Source of the DNA: Volvariella volvacea V23
Taxonomy: Eukaryota > Basidiomycota > Agaricomycetes > Agaricales > Pluteaceae
Reading direction: 5' to 3'
NCBI GenBank assembly: GCA_000349905.1
Contig: KB722765.1
Coordinates: 309,699-373,698, forward strand
DNA: 64,000 bases
Shown in pieces: positions 28,669-40,801 of this stretch (positions are counted from its first letter, which is position 1; the number at the start of each line of letters is the position of its first letter). The translations under genes were made by a program, and so were the position numbers. Below the pieces are notes generated by a model, which was given only the letters and a program-made list of their open reading frames with translations, searched no databases and was not told where the DNA came from.

Positions 28669-31600
28669 CTAATTGCTGGTCTCCCCACTCCAACTCCTAA
28701 GGAACGATCTACTCGACACAATAGGTGTTGGAGCCACAACGGTGAGGTAGTCTTGACCGCCCTGAGTTGCTCCCATGCCTGTTCCCCGACCCCTCAGGCT
28801 GCCATCCCTGGAATTGGATCCATGGCCTGAGCCGTGGCCAACGGTTGCGTCCGAGGAACTCAAATCCCAGTCTAATCCCAGAGCATTCCCAGAGGACGGC
28901 TCTTGGGATTCTTCAATGACCAGCGTTGACAATTCAAGTCCTAGACCTAACGCCGACCCAGAAGCTCGGGATTCTCTGTTCCAGCTCCCGAGGTCGATGG
29001 TTGAAGCGATGGAAGCGCTTGAAGGAAGGCGCACAGGCGCATTTCGACGATTTGGCACGAGATGAGCTGGTGGGGACCTTCGCTCTTCCAAGATGGGGCT
29101 CGAAGAGGTTTGGATTTGGAGGCGAGGGCGGTGGGCTTGTGGCTGGGATTGTGTAGATTCGTCGTCGGAGTCGTTGGTTGGTTCGCCTAGTCCTTGGCGT
29201 ACAAGCGCGGTTGGGGCCGTGGACGATGAGGTAGGGTGTATCATCAACGCCAAGCTATTAGAACTATCATCGTTGGAGTGAGAAGAGTTGGAAATCGAAG
29301 CTCGGGGTGTACGTGGATCGTATCCAGGTCCGAATCCTGCAAACCCAGTCCCTAGACCTAGACTAGACCCAACTGAAGACGTAGAGCCTTGTTGATGGTG
29401 TTGAGGTTGGTATCTGTGTTGAGAACCAAATAATGCGGATGGGTGGTTTGGCGGGCCATTTACTGAAGCCGAGGATGAACCCGAATTAGAGTGCTGATAC
29501 CCGGGAGCCGAAGACAACGACGACAAGGAAGCATTGAGATCCACATTCCTTCGTCTGGTAGGAGAAGACATTCTCCTCTCCCTTTGTCTCAGCGGTACAC
29601 CGTCCGCGGGTGTTGTACCACCGTACCCCGCACCTCTTCCAGAGCCTCTCATCGTCCCATAGATCGAAGCACTATGCGGAGCACCAGTGACAGCACTCCT
29701 CACGCCAGTAGGCATCTCTTCATCCGAGTTTTCATGCAACGGGAACGACGGTCCTGGACCAAAGGCCCCTGAACCCGAACCCGAACCCGAGCCTCGTGAA
29801 GAATTACCACGGCTTCTTCGGTCTCGTCCTCGTGCTTGACTTTGCTCTTGTCCTCGTCCAACATTGACTGGTTCCGACATTGCAACTCCAGCGGCAGCAG
29901 CGACAGGGAAGGACCTCAAGGGTAACCAACCCAGCGTCGACGTCGATCCATTTGCATCCCTGTTGCCGCCTTCTCCAGTCAACGTATTGACCGTACCCCA
30001 AGAAGACCCACTCCACCGTTCTGGATTTGCCTGTGATTCCGCTCGCTGTTGCTGCTGCTGCTGTAGATGGAATTGTTGATATTGCTGAAGCTGACTTTGT
30101 ACCGTAGTATTTCTACCCCTATCGGTGTTGCCTAGACTTGTACCTGTACCAGTGCTTGTCCCTACACCCAACCCCAATCCCGAACCTCGACCCGCACTTC
30201 CACTCCTATCACCGCGTTCCCGATCCCGTTCATTTGCGGAGGTATTCTGCAGAGATGGTCCAGGGTGGTGTTGGTGCATAGCCAACGAGGACGTGGAGGA
30301 TGCGGCAAGAGAGGACGACGAGGAAGGAACAAAGCCCAAAGGATAAACAGGATAATTGTGAGCATTAACATCATTAAGACCATTGTTCAATCCAGGCAGA
30401 GAAGCAGAAGAAGAACCGGCCAAAGTCAACGCGGATAAAGACGAAGACGAAGAATTGGGATTGGCAGGAATGGAGGGGTGAGGGACGGCGGACGAAGATG
30501 AAGATGAAGATAAGAGTGAGGAAGAAGAAAGGTTAGAGGGATTACCATTGATCAAGTTGGCAGCTGCGGCTACTGCTAGTGCTGTTGTGGTATCGTTGAT
30601 GATTGAGCTTGTGGAGGGCGGAGCAGCCGATGTAGCCAAAGCAGCCGGTGCGGCAGTAGCTGGTTGAGTGCCTGTATGCGCTTGGTTTTGAGGTTGAACG
30701 GACGCTGGGTATCCAGGATGTCCAGAAAATACGGGGTAGCCAGTGCTGCCACTAGTCGTTCCACCGGAACCTTGGAAAGGTTCGTAAGGTGGAGGTGGCC
30801 TAGTCGGTACGGCCTCCCTTGTGGCGTTGCTGTGTCTCCTCGACCGGTGGTGATGATGATGGGAGTGTTGTTGGTGAGATTGGTGTTGATGAGGAAGTTG
30901 ATGGGTCGCAAGCCTTTGACGGATGGATGAGTTGAGGAGTTCGCCGCCTTCCGACATATGTCCATCTACACGAAGGGAGGCGTGCAGTGCGCTCTTTCGT
31001 TTCGAGGATTTGTGGTGGTGATGAGAGTGGTGGGGCTGCGATGAAGTACTAGCATGTGGGGGGTATGGAACGGGCTGCGCTGAAATGTAGGTCGAAGAGC
31101 TGCCAACACCGGGTTGTGACACGACACCAGTGGGAGCACGACCGGCAGTAGCGGCAGGAGCAGCATCCTCTGTCCTTGCCTGCTTCTGCGTTGAAGGGCC
31201 GGGAACAGCAGAATCTGCCGCGGTGCTTTCGCTCGTTTTTGGTGGCAGCGGAACAAATTTAAGCGTGCCATCCTCATTGATGAGGTCCTTCGGATGGACT
31301 TTCATGATATCGAACCCCCGTGCATTAAGGTACTCGCGCAGGACGTCAGGCAAGTCCTGCAGTGGAGTTGGTGGATGGCTAGGTAGTTGCACTTTCGCCC
31401 ACTCGGGTGTAATGCCTACATCGTTGAATACATACGTCGTGGACGGTTCATCAACATCATCGTCGGCTGTGGTGGGGATACGACTGGTTGGCCCTGGTAT
31501 GATTCCTGATTTGTTCGCTGCAGCTGGTGCAGTAGCGGGTTGAGATGAAGCTTGGGGTTGTGAAGTTGAGGCAGCATTGCTCGCAGATTGGACCAAGGAA

Positions 31601-32988
31601 GATGACGGAGGGGGGATAAACCCAACTGGACCATCAGGTTCGCGGTAGATAGAATAGGGCTGTCTTCCTTTTTCCTTATCCTTGTCTTTTCCCTTTTCCC
31701 TCTTTTCTCGATGTTCGCGGGATCTATGACCACCATCCCTCTCCTTTTCTTTGCCCTTTCCTTTCCTATCTTTCTTGCTGGGCGTGTCTCCGTTTTCTAC
31801 ATTCTCCCCACTATTCCTACTTTTCCCAGTGCTTTCGCTGAGAGCTACGCCAGGATAATTCGCGTAAATCCCAGCGTAAGGAGTTCCTGTCGAAGCTGAT
31901 GTCGATGGTCCTGCAGAGGGGACGGGCATCTCAAATAATCGACCTGTACTGATCGCATCCACGACACGAGAATAGTTATTGGAAGTGGACGACTCAAGTT
32001 TGGCGGGTTCAGGAGGTACAGGGAGAGGGTTGGTATTATTCTTGTAAGCGAGCAGCTGCTTTTGGAGGCGCGCGATGTCGCTGTCTTTTTCCAGCATCTG
32101 TCTGGACCACCGGGATGCGTCAGACCACAGGAAATGAAGAGGATAGGGATTGGCTCACCCCTCGAGTTTCTGGATTTGAGCGAGGAGACTCTCTTCTACA
32201 GCTTTGCCAGTAGCGGTATCTGCTTGATGCATGCGATCGAGTTTCTCGAGTCGGTCAATGAGGGTTTTGATCGTTTTCTTGTCTTGCTCTCTTCGCGTTT
32301 TCAAGCGCTGATACTTGCTTATTGCTTCACGAGCTTTCCTTACTACTGCAAACTGAGTGGACGTCAGTATATGCATTGAAGAAAAGAGTGGTGTGGTGTA
32401 TTCAAAGTGCATAGTGCCACCATGTGCAAAGCGGCGCACTAAGCGCCCGAACACTCAACTCGTACGGACAGAGTGGAAAAGAGTTACACTTACCGAGCTA
32501 GGTTGCGATAGTCCCAAGAAAAGATCTAGCTCCTCCAACATGGCCACCAAATCAGATTCAGCAGCGTCCCAATGCGACATCACGCGCTTCAACCAGTGGA
32601 CTTCGTCCTCTCTATTGTCATCTGGTGGTTTATCAACGTGAAGCCGCTTGATTCGCTCCAGGGCATAGGGTTTGCGGCACAGTGGGCATAGAGGCGGGAT
32701 GATGAGGGTTAGGCATCTGCGTTGAGTAGTAGGTCCGTAGGTGAATTGATGCAGCGTCGACAGTTATTCAGGATGCAAAAAAGCCAAGAATTGTTGTAAA
32801 AATACCAGGAGGAAAGGGTAGGAATAATGCTGTTGAGGAGGTGAAATGAGACAAAGTAGAGATTGGACTCACCTTGAGCAGAATATGTGCCCACAGGGTA
32901 TTGCATGGGGGGCATTGTCCGTTGGTTCTAGCTGAAATGGGTCACGACAAACATCGCACTGACTCGATGAATGTATTAGCAGTGGCAT
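28669..32988 (-). CDS. RING-finger protein with coiled coil and very long low-complexity tail (1,321 aa)
   Basis: Four exons (32873-32988, 32494-32716, 32159-32352, 28669-32101) give 3,966 nt in frame. The first intron, 156 nt, interrupts the RING. The RING reads CDVCRDPFQLEP ... IPCGHIFCSRCL ... CPLCRKPY, a C3HC4-type zinc finger expected to bind E2 enzymes, so an E3 ubiquitin ligase is likely. A coiled coil follows (KARЕAISKYQRLKTRREQ-like, then LIDRLEKLDR and ARLQKQLLAYK). The remaining ~1,000 residues are Ser/Gly/Pro/His/Gln-rich, with His runs near 30.85 and 31.02 kb, a Gln run near 30.06 kb and poly-Ser tracts. One folded-looking island is LPDVLREYLNARGFDIMKVH. ATG 32988 lies nine residues before the first RING cysteine pair. 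Function beyond ubiquitin ligation is unknown. Confidence 0.8.
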
Positions 32989-33790
32989 AACATCGACGAA
33001 TCCTCAGGGAAACGAGGAGAAAAATCCGACTGTGTTGAAGTTGATGATGCGAAAATTGATGTGGTTCCGTTCCTTCTGTGCGCTGCTTAATGCGTTGATG
33101 ACGTGGGTATGAGCTGATCGTGAACAAGGTCGTAAACGTTCGTATAAAAGCGTTGGTGGAGGCGGTGACGGTGGAGAAGATGAGAAGGAGGAGGTAAAAA
33201 GGTTATTTTGCTCAAGTCCAAACTGCCCAAACAAGTGGCCTCCGCCTCGTTCCTTGCTCTCCATCAAACCTCGTGTCCGTGGCTATGGCCTCGCCATTCT
33301 AGTTTGCCCATAAAAGCTGGATCCTATGCAAGGATTTTATTCCATGTTCTGGAAGTGATGAGCTCTCCGACGGCCGTGCGGGTGGAAAACTCGTGATTCC
33401 AAGGAATATTTACTCCTGCACTGTTCTCAGTTTCACGAGCGTTGGTTATCACGCTTTATTCTGCATTACGACGATTGGGTCTCAAAGTTCCACGCATTAT
33501 GGCTACGACGATACGCGCTAGGTGGTGTTGGTATCAGTCAGCTTTGCTGCTGTGCTGAGATTGTCGTGATTGCCGGTGGTATCCTCGGGCATGGGCGCGC
33601 TTCATTGCTGATGGAGGCCACCACTAAAATCTGATCTGTTCTGCCGTTGTTGGTTGGATGTGTACCGGGCTGTGCACATCAACATACGCCCATTTCGGGT
33701 TTCCGAGTCATCTGGTTATAACAACCAAGTACAGAAGCAATAACCTCACCAGCCCACATCCCCCAAGTGTAACTACCTAATCTGCAAGAC
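32989..33790. promoter_or_regulatory. Divergent intergenic region
   Basis: About 800 bp between the RING gene start (minus) and the short F-box-related gene (plus). No supported gene inside. Confidence 0.45.
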
Positions 33791-34745
33791 ATGAGTGTAG
33801 ATCACGACGTCGCACCACGACTTCCTCAGGGGCTCGAACGCGTTATATTCGAATTGGCCGCTCGCAATTCCAAAAAAAGGGAGATTCCGACGCTAATGCT
33901 AGTCGCTCGTCGCGTCCATACTTGGTGAGTGGACGATCAGAAGACCACCAAGATGCCGCTCAGATATCATCTTCTGATAAAGGCTGCAACCAGTACTATT
34001 CGAAACTCTAGATCTCAGTGCAGATCGTGAAAAGAACCCCTTAAACCCCTCCATCCCCTATCCAACTAGTCATCAAATGCACTACGTCCGGTCCCTTTTT
34101 ATTAGTCCTGGTTTTAAACTAGCTACCGACGAGCAAAAGTTAAGATACCGGCCAGACTTCCGCACCGTTGTCTCCCAGTGTCCGAATCTACAGAACTTCG
34201 CAATTCTCTATGGTTCCCCATCCAATCTGCTTTCCCAGCTCGTGCAGGTCATGCACTCACCTTACCGTACCGTTTCTCCACCTGGAACTGGACTCCTTCG
34301 GCTAGTTATGTCCTTATATCAATTGTTCCCCGAGGGAAAAGTCGATTTCGGGCATGAGGTGTTGAAGGACGTCTTCCATCTCGAGGTGATGGACGAGGAT
34401 AAAATCAATTACGATTGGAAACGTGGTAATGGTTACAGCTGTATGAAGAAACTGAGATACTTGGTGTTGGAAGCATGCCGCATTGATGTTGTTAGGCTAT
34501 GCTTAGAGGAATGCCCAGAGTTGAAGGTACTCACCGTTCAAAACCCCACACATACCTTTGAAGAATACGAGGAGCTGCTCGAAACGACACGGGAAAACAG
34601 AAAGTGGAACGTCGTTACTGAGGTTGGTGACCCTGCGGGCCCAAGAATGGTATTCCGTCGCATAACCAACCACGACGTTTACGACCCAGAGGAGGGTGAT
34701 TGGCCTGAAGATATCTTGTCTGGACATTATGAAGAGGATGACTAG
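33791..34745 (+). CDS. Short F-box-related family protein, copy 1 (intact)
   Basis: Starts MSVDHDVAPRLPQGLERVIF and continues ELAARNSKKREIPTLMLVAR and RVHTW, an F-box-like helical opening. One intron splits the Trp codon (TG/G, GTGAGT...AAAG near 33926-33978). After it come LQPVLFETLDLS, HYVRSLFISPGF, CPNLQNFAIL, HSPYRTVSPPGTGLLRL, VDFGHEVLKDVFHLEVMD and LEECPELKVLTV. The text is leucine-rich but irregular, as in the common Agaricomycete families of short F-box-like proteins. Two paralogues lie at 36773 and 40793. Roles are unknown; ubiquitin-ligase adaptor function is only inferred from the F-box-like start. It faces the F-box gene at 34924-36658 tail to tail. Confidence 0.65.
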
Positions 34746-34923
34746 CTTACGGTCAGTATCGGAGTCCTCAGTGCAAACGAAAAAGAGCATTAGACAGGCA
34801 AAATACTTCCACACGACTACATATAATTCTGACATTGACTTTGGCAATCCTATATAAATACACTGATCAAGCTTAATAGAGATAAAATCAAGGGCTGAGT
34901 CAACCACCATGCCGGCTATTACC

Positions 34924-36658
34924 TTATGGATCCCTTAATTCAAGTATTTTCGCAGCCTCACGCAACTTATCGTCGTGGCGTTGTACGAGCGCTTGGTATC
35001 CGATGATAACCAATTTATCAAGAGGCCTCCCTGATACTTCTTTCCTTCGTACTAGACTGTCCGCTAACTCGTCAATGAACCCATTGACAAGTTCTTCCTC
35101 ATTAAAGTCGGCTTCCAGGTCCGACTCAAGGACATGACAGTTTAAGTCCGACTCGAGGACATGACAGTTTATCTTCAGTATTTCTAGTTTGGGACACATA
35201 ACTGGTTGCTTTGACGGGGCTATAAGTGTGCCATGTGCTAGATAAATCGTGCCATGAGCCTCTCTCAGAGGATGCAAAGTCCAGTTGCGTACCACTCGAC
35301 TGTCCCGTCGAAGACGAGGTGCAGGCACTAACGTGACAGAGTCCGTCGAGAACATCACCCCATTTAGTCTCGACTTCTATGCTCCTCAAATCCTCTGCCT
35401 GGGAAAAGAAAGCCTCATCCAAGTTTAATACGGGTCTGGGGTCATATGTGTAATGATGCTCCCAGAACAAGTTCTGGAGATTGTGCAGATTAAATTGGTC
35501 GACCATCGGACGAATGATAGTCGTGTTGACCAAGGACCTGGGTGGTGGCACATGCTTTGTTTCTCCCCAGAGGGAAAGGTACCACATAGCCGCGTTATCC
35601 AGGCCTTTTGATTCTATCTGTTCGACGGTGGGGAAGTCCCAGTCGTATCGACCCCCGACCGAAGACGTCCTAGCTGTAATCTCTGTCGGCGACAAATACA
35701 ATGCGTGGATCGGAGCACGAGAGATAGGTGTAGTAGATAAAACTCGAGTGAGGACGGGAAGAAGCTCGACGTAATCCTGCCTGTGTTCACTTCCGCAGTT
35801 GATATATATGGAGACCAAGATGCAGGATGGCAGGCTTATGGGCGATAGGAGGCGGTGCGCTGTGTGAGTAGTGCAGGATGAAAGGCAGAAATTCTTGAGA
35901 GATTTGAACTCTGCTGGAGGGGTGCTGATGCGGGCGCGTGGCATATAGATGTTGCGGAGCAGCCCATTGAGAATCAATTGGGATAAATCGTGTGTAACGG
36001 AAATATCGAGAGTCTCGAGGCAAGGAAGGGGTGTAAAGGCGTTCATGGAGATTGACTCGGATACCCTCTCCGAGACGGATATGTTGAGGTGGGTTAAGGA
36101 TTGAAAGGAGGAGATGGAATACCAGTCCTCCAGGGCGAAATGATATAATGTCAAAGACTTGAGGTTAGGCATATCGTTGTTGAATAGTTCGAATGGAATT
36201 GTCTGAGCGGCTTCCATATCCTCCATAGAAGTCAAATCTAAAGTGCGCAGCTGTGGATTGGAAATATGGGAGTATGGCCTGATAATTCCAAGCAGATATG
36301 CGGGAGAACCCGTAAGCTTCAAGGAGCGCATACGACAAAGGTCGGGGAATGCGCGATGGGCAAGCTCTACCATTGACCTCAAGTTGGCACGGAAGGGTTC
36401 ATTGAGAGTTACGTCTAACGGCAAATTTTTCGCCCGCTTTTGTAATTCATGGAGCCAGGATGTGTGCTTGAGATGCACATTGCGGATCTTATTCCACAGG
36501 TCTGGAGTGTCGATAGCCACTTTTCGCCACTCACGGCAAACATGAGAGACTCGGGGCAAGTGGAAGTCTATCCAACCTTCGTGTTGCACGGTGTCAAGGA
36601 ATATCTTGCTAAGAATTTCAGGGCAGAGCTCGTGAACAGAGGGTGTTCCTGAGGGCAT
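34924..36658 (-). CDS. F-box/LRR family protein, copy C (the only intact member here)
   Basis: From ATG 36658 the F-box reads VHELCPEILSKIFLDTV ... LPRVSHVCREWRKVAIDTPD. It is followed by about 400 residues of irregular leucine-rich text (LRTLDLTSMEDME, MPNLKSLTLYHFALEDWY, LTHLNISVSERV, LHNLQNLFWEHHYTYD, DLRSIEVETKWGDVLDGL). A 73-nt intron (GTACGC...TATAG, about 35216-35288) joins QSS to APSKQPVMCPKLEILKI, and the C-terminus ends KILELRDP. SCF adaptor function is inferred from the F-box. Five damaged relatives lie in this window. The C-terminal exon contains a 27-nt tandem duplication. Its start is 114 bp from the divergent short gene at 36773. Confidence 0.75.
35119..35172. repeat. 27-nt in-frame tandem duplication in the F-box gene
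   Basis: Two copies of a 27-nt unit (35119-35145 and 35146-35172) nearly match, differing at CAAGG/CGAGG and at the last base. They add NCHVLESDL twice in a row to the protein at 34924-36658. Confidence 0.8.
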
Positions 36659-36772
36659 TGTTGGAGACGTTCAAGTTTAATGTGTCCTGTCTTAATTATA
36701 ACTATCAACAGTTTCAAAATTGACTCGGATTTGACTCAGACAATCTTTACACATGTCACGAGCAGGAGTACA

Positions 36773-37925
36773 ATGTCTGACATCAATAATTCTATAAACC
36801 CCGTTACAGGAGGAGCAAATATGAATCTTCGGATATGTCCTTGCCGTCGTGAGTTCGCAGCCACAAATACAGATAATCTCAAGTTGTCCATCTTATCTCA
36901 AGATTGTGAACTCGCACTAACCATGATAATGGATTCTGGTCCCTTCGTTGAGCCACGGCTCCCTCAAGATCTGGAACGTACTATATTTGAGATGGCCGCT
37001 CTTAGCGATAGACGAAAGCTTTTGCCAGTGTTGATTCAGGTAGCTCATCGTGTGCGCAATTGGTGAGCTCCACACAACTTTAATTTCGTTCTCGTTTCGA
37101 GTAGATGGTACATGACATAGGCTGGAGCCATTGTTGGATGAGATCGTAGTTCTGCAAGCAGATTCCCTTCACAACTGCCCATCGTCAATCTTTCCCAATC
37201 GCCGGCCTTACTACCCCCAAAGCTCACGAAGGCTCCATGTCAAACACGTCTTAGGTTTCGGTGGAGTTCCACACGCATCAGAACCGGATTGGCTGAGTTT
37301 CTTGCAGGGCTGCTATAACCTGCAGAGCTTGGCCGTGTGGCGGGATATCATACCCGAGACGCTCTCCTGCCTCGTATCTATTATTCATTCGCCCCTGCGT
37401 ACGGTATCGCCTTCTGGCCTCCTCCGTCTTAGCGCGAGCTTGCATCAACTCTTTGGTCCAGAGCACGTAAACTTCAACCACGAAGTATTGAAAGACATTA
37501 CCCACCTCGAAATGTTGGATTACTCCGCGCAATTGGCACAATGGATCCCCGGGAACAACCCCGGATGCCTGAAGCAGCTACGATATTTATCGTTCGCGTC
37601 TCTTGGCACAACTGGTCCGTTTCCGTTGCAATACCTTAACAAATGTTTGGAAGAGTGTGAAGCACTAGAAATGATTATCTTATCAGGCTCTAGGGAAAAT
37701 GAAAGAAATGCAGATAAATTGGCCAAGACGAGAAAAATGAGGAAGGCAGAGGGGACATCAATAGTTGTGGCTGAAGATCGAGTTGTGGTGGTTGCGGAAT
37801 TGTATACCCTCCGCGAGTGGTATGAGGACTGGTATGCAGGCATTGAGGGAAACGATGATATATGGTCGAAAGGGGAACGGATTTTGAGCGAAAGGCGACG
37901 AGAAAGGATAGTTGCCTCAGGATAA
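36773..37925 (+). CDS. Short F-box-related family protein, copy 2 (intact)
   Basis: An in-frame ATG at 36773 gives a longer N-terminus than copy 1; the conserved part begins RLPQDLERTIFEMAALSDRR and VLIQVAHRVRNW. The intron splits the Trp codon exactly as in the paralogues (GTGAGC...CATAG, about 37062-37120), followed by LEPLLDEIVVL. Shared text: HSPLRTVSPSGLLRLSASLH, HVNFNHEVLKDITHLEMLD, KQLRYLSFASLG, CLEECEALEMIIL. The C-terminus is charged. It is divergent from the F-box gene starting at 36658, only 114 bp away, so the two probably share a promoter. Function is unknown. Confidence 0.65.
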
Positions 37926-38840
37926 GTTCCATCCCCTGCCGACATCGTGGTACCAGACCCGTGTAATCAGGTAGTTGTAGGACTGCGGACCTACTATAAA
38001 TACTGGTTCACTTCGAGAAGATATACATCGCATTGACACTGAAATTAGCAATTCCAAAGGTATAATTTTGGTCCGGTCAACGTAATCACTCTTCTTGGGC
38101 GATGCTAATCCTCTGCCCAACCTGATACAGTTTCAATTAGATGCCGTCATGTAATGCGTTCCTAACATCTTGCTTCTCCTCACAAACTTATCCTGTCATT
38201 CATGAAAAGACTCCCTGAGTATCAGCCAGATAGGGTTTTGACTCCTGTGAGAGGTCTAGGAGCACCATGGTGAGGTCTCTGATTTTGACGTTTGGAGGCA
38301 AACCAGGGAACTGAGCTAGAATAAAAATGCGGCTGAGCTGAGCTGAACAGACAGCATCACAGTCAGGATATCAAGATGGAGTGTGTGTACAGGTGCTATC
38401 GTGCGGTTTATGGCTGGTACCCCTGCCCTCTGGTGCCAATGAACACTTAGACGGCAGCTATTGATGGTGGAGTGGTGGGTATTGACGACAATACTATGAA
38501 TAGTTTGCGATGCGCCTTCCTGCCAGCAGTTTTGATGGCCGTGTGCTTTTGAAGGATTCTGCATTCAACACGGCGACTGCGCGGGATAATACCCATCATT
38601 AATGAGCAGATCCGTAACACTGAGGATGTCAAGAGATTAACACAAGATGAGAACAGAAGATTAAATCAGATAGGTATGTGGGTTTCTTTCGGTGTTAGCG
38701 ACTCAAATCCATGATAGAAAAAACTAGCGCCAGAACTAGGTGTAATGGCCTTGAGCTTGAGTATGACCCACGTACACTGTCCTAATACCAGGGAAGAATC
38801 CGGGCGTTATTAGACAAGATTAACAGCTCTATTCACAAGA
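37926..38840. other. Intergenic between convergent units
   Basis: About 900 bp between the 3' ends of the copy-2 short gene and the decayed F-box copy D. No supported gene. Confidence 0.45.
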
Positions 38841-40801
38841 TCAATTGAAGCTGTCAGTAGGGCAAGAATGCGGAAGCACACTATATACAGTATACTTACC
38901 AGCTAGTTCTTCATGATCTCTTTGCGCATGAATACGTAGATCATGAGCAACTCCTTCTAGCCTAGACATTGTGGTCGGAGACAATGCATCGGCGCGGCAT
39001 CCTGATATACTCAGCACTTCCAAATGACTACCAGATACCTTCTTTCTCTGCATCAACTTTTTGGTTATATCACCAAAGAGGTCATCTTATAGTAGCTCTC
39101 CGTCATGATTGGATGGGATCGCCACTGTGATATCTCTAAGATTTGGGCATATCGCGGACGAGATAGGCGATTCGCCTGATCCAAGGTTGTTGAGCTCTTA
39201 ACGACAATCGAATAATTTCATCATATACTTACTCTGCGAATCATGATCAGGCTCCGTAGGTTCTTGTGATCCTGTCCGTGTAAGTTTGATGTCCGCAGGG
39301 GGTAAAAGGCGATCAAGTCAGAGAAGCAAGTCTCCACTTTGATATTTCGGAGCCCCCTGGCATTCACAAAGAAGTTCGTGTCCAATTCCAACCACGCGCG
39401 CGTAAACTCTGCAACATAATGATTCCAAGATAGCGTTTCAAGATGCTGAAGATTAAAAAGAACGGCCAAGGGACGAATAATAAGGAAGCTTATCCTAGAT
39501 TTCGGTGCCGGTACATTCCTCTGCGGACCGTAAAATTGGAGGGTGAATGTCCTATGTTGACCCGCCGGGTGCGCCGAGCCATTTGTGAGGTATGGATGCA
39601 CACTTGCAGCCTGTAGTGTCCGCGTCTTTGCCACGATGCTATCAGGCGATAAGGACAAGGAATGGATCGGGGTTTGGGATAATGACGTCCCAGCGAGCAT
39701 CGAATGTTCAAGCGCGTTGTACAGATTCGTGTAGACCTGTGTAGTCTGGTAGTTACAGGCGATGCCAAGTCCGAAGTTTATGCAAGATGGAAGAGTGATA
39801 GAATTTAAGATGGGGGCAGCAAAAGCTGGTGTAGGGCTGAAGAGATGGAATTTGCGGAGGAATTCAAAATGAACCGCCTTATGTGCTACGGGAATGTGCA
39901 CCTGTAGAATACTTCTCCTCGCATGCCTTGGTATAGAGATTTCTAGCTCTTCTAGGTTGCATAGATGCCCGAAAGTACTGAAATCGATTACGGTAGATGG
40001 GACTAGGCATAAGCGAAGGCACGTTAGAGAGCGGAAGCAGGATAGGAAGTTCCATTCGCTGGGGTCACAGTTGAAAAACCGCAACATCTTCAGATTAGGC
40101 ATCTCACGACAGAGCAACTCATCAGGAACCAATTTATCGACATAGGGGTTGGATACACTGATAGTCAAATGCTGGAGATATGGGTTGGGAGTATTGACGT
40201 GAGGCCGAAGCACATCCTGAATAAATGTAAAATCGCTGTTGATCGAGAAGGATCGGATGCGGTAAAAATCTGGGAACGTTTGCCGCATCAATTCAGAATG
40301 ACTGATTCTTTCAGCGGGAGAAGGGCTCGACAGCTCGATGCAGATGTGGAGAGGTGTGGACGTTGCCCTTTTTATATACTCGCTAATCCACGACTTGTCG
40401 AGAACAGGTCCTATAATATGAAACTTATTCCATAAGGAAGGAGTATCAAGAGCTACTAGTCGCCAGTACGCGTAAACATGAGAAACCTGCGGCACGTACC
40501 ACCGGTATTCCCAATGAACATCTTCAGCAATAATTAGGAAGATGTACCTAAGAATGTCTGGGCAAAGGGAATAGATGGGTGCGGAATTGTCGTGAGTCCA
40601 CAGGAGCTCTCTGGTGTCGGTCGCCTCGCCCGTTTTTATGGTTATTCTTTGTGATAGGAGTATCTGCAGTGAGGCCAGCAGACTGGGCGATGAACTGAAC
40701 TCCACAATCCCATCGACGCGATGGCACGTGCCAGCACATTCACGTGGCCGTGATGATTGGAAAAGGAGGAGGTTCGCGACACGGCCACTGACATGAACCA
40801 T
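38841..40801 (-). pseudogene. F-box/LRR family copy D, 3' end decayed
   Basis: A long open frame (from ATG 40801) carries the F-box (YSLCPDILRYIFLIIAEDV ... PQVSHVYAYWRLVALDTPS) and most of the LRR body (MPNLKMLRFFNCDPSEWNFL, LCNLEELEISIPRHA, LQHLETLSWNHYVAEFT, LRNIKVETCFSDL). The frame ends at 39221. Further on, ICPNLRDITVAIPSNHDGEL is followed by an in-frame TAA (39087-39089), then the family C-terminus MQRKKVSGSHLEVLSISGC continues to a stop at 38841. No splice choice I tried joins the main frame to the CPNL frame in phase. The N-terminus is longer than in copy C and overlaps, head to head, the first codons of the short gene at 40793. Confidence 0.6.
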
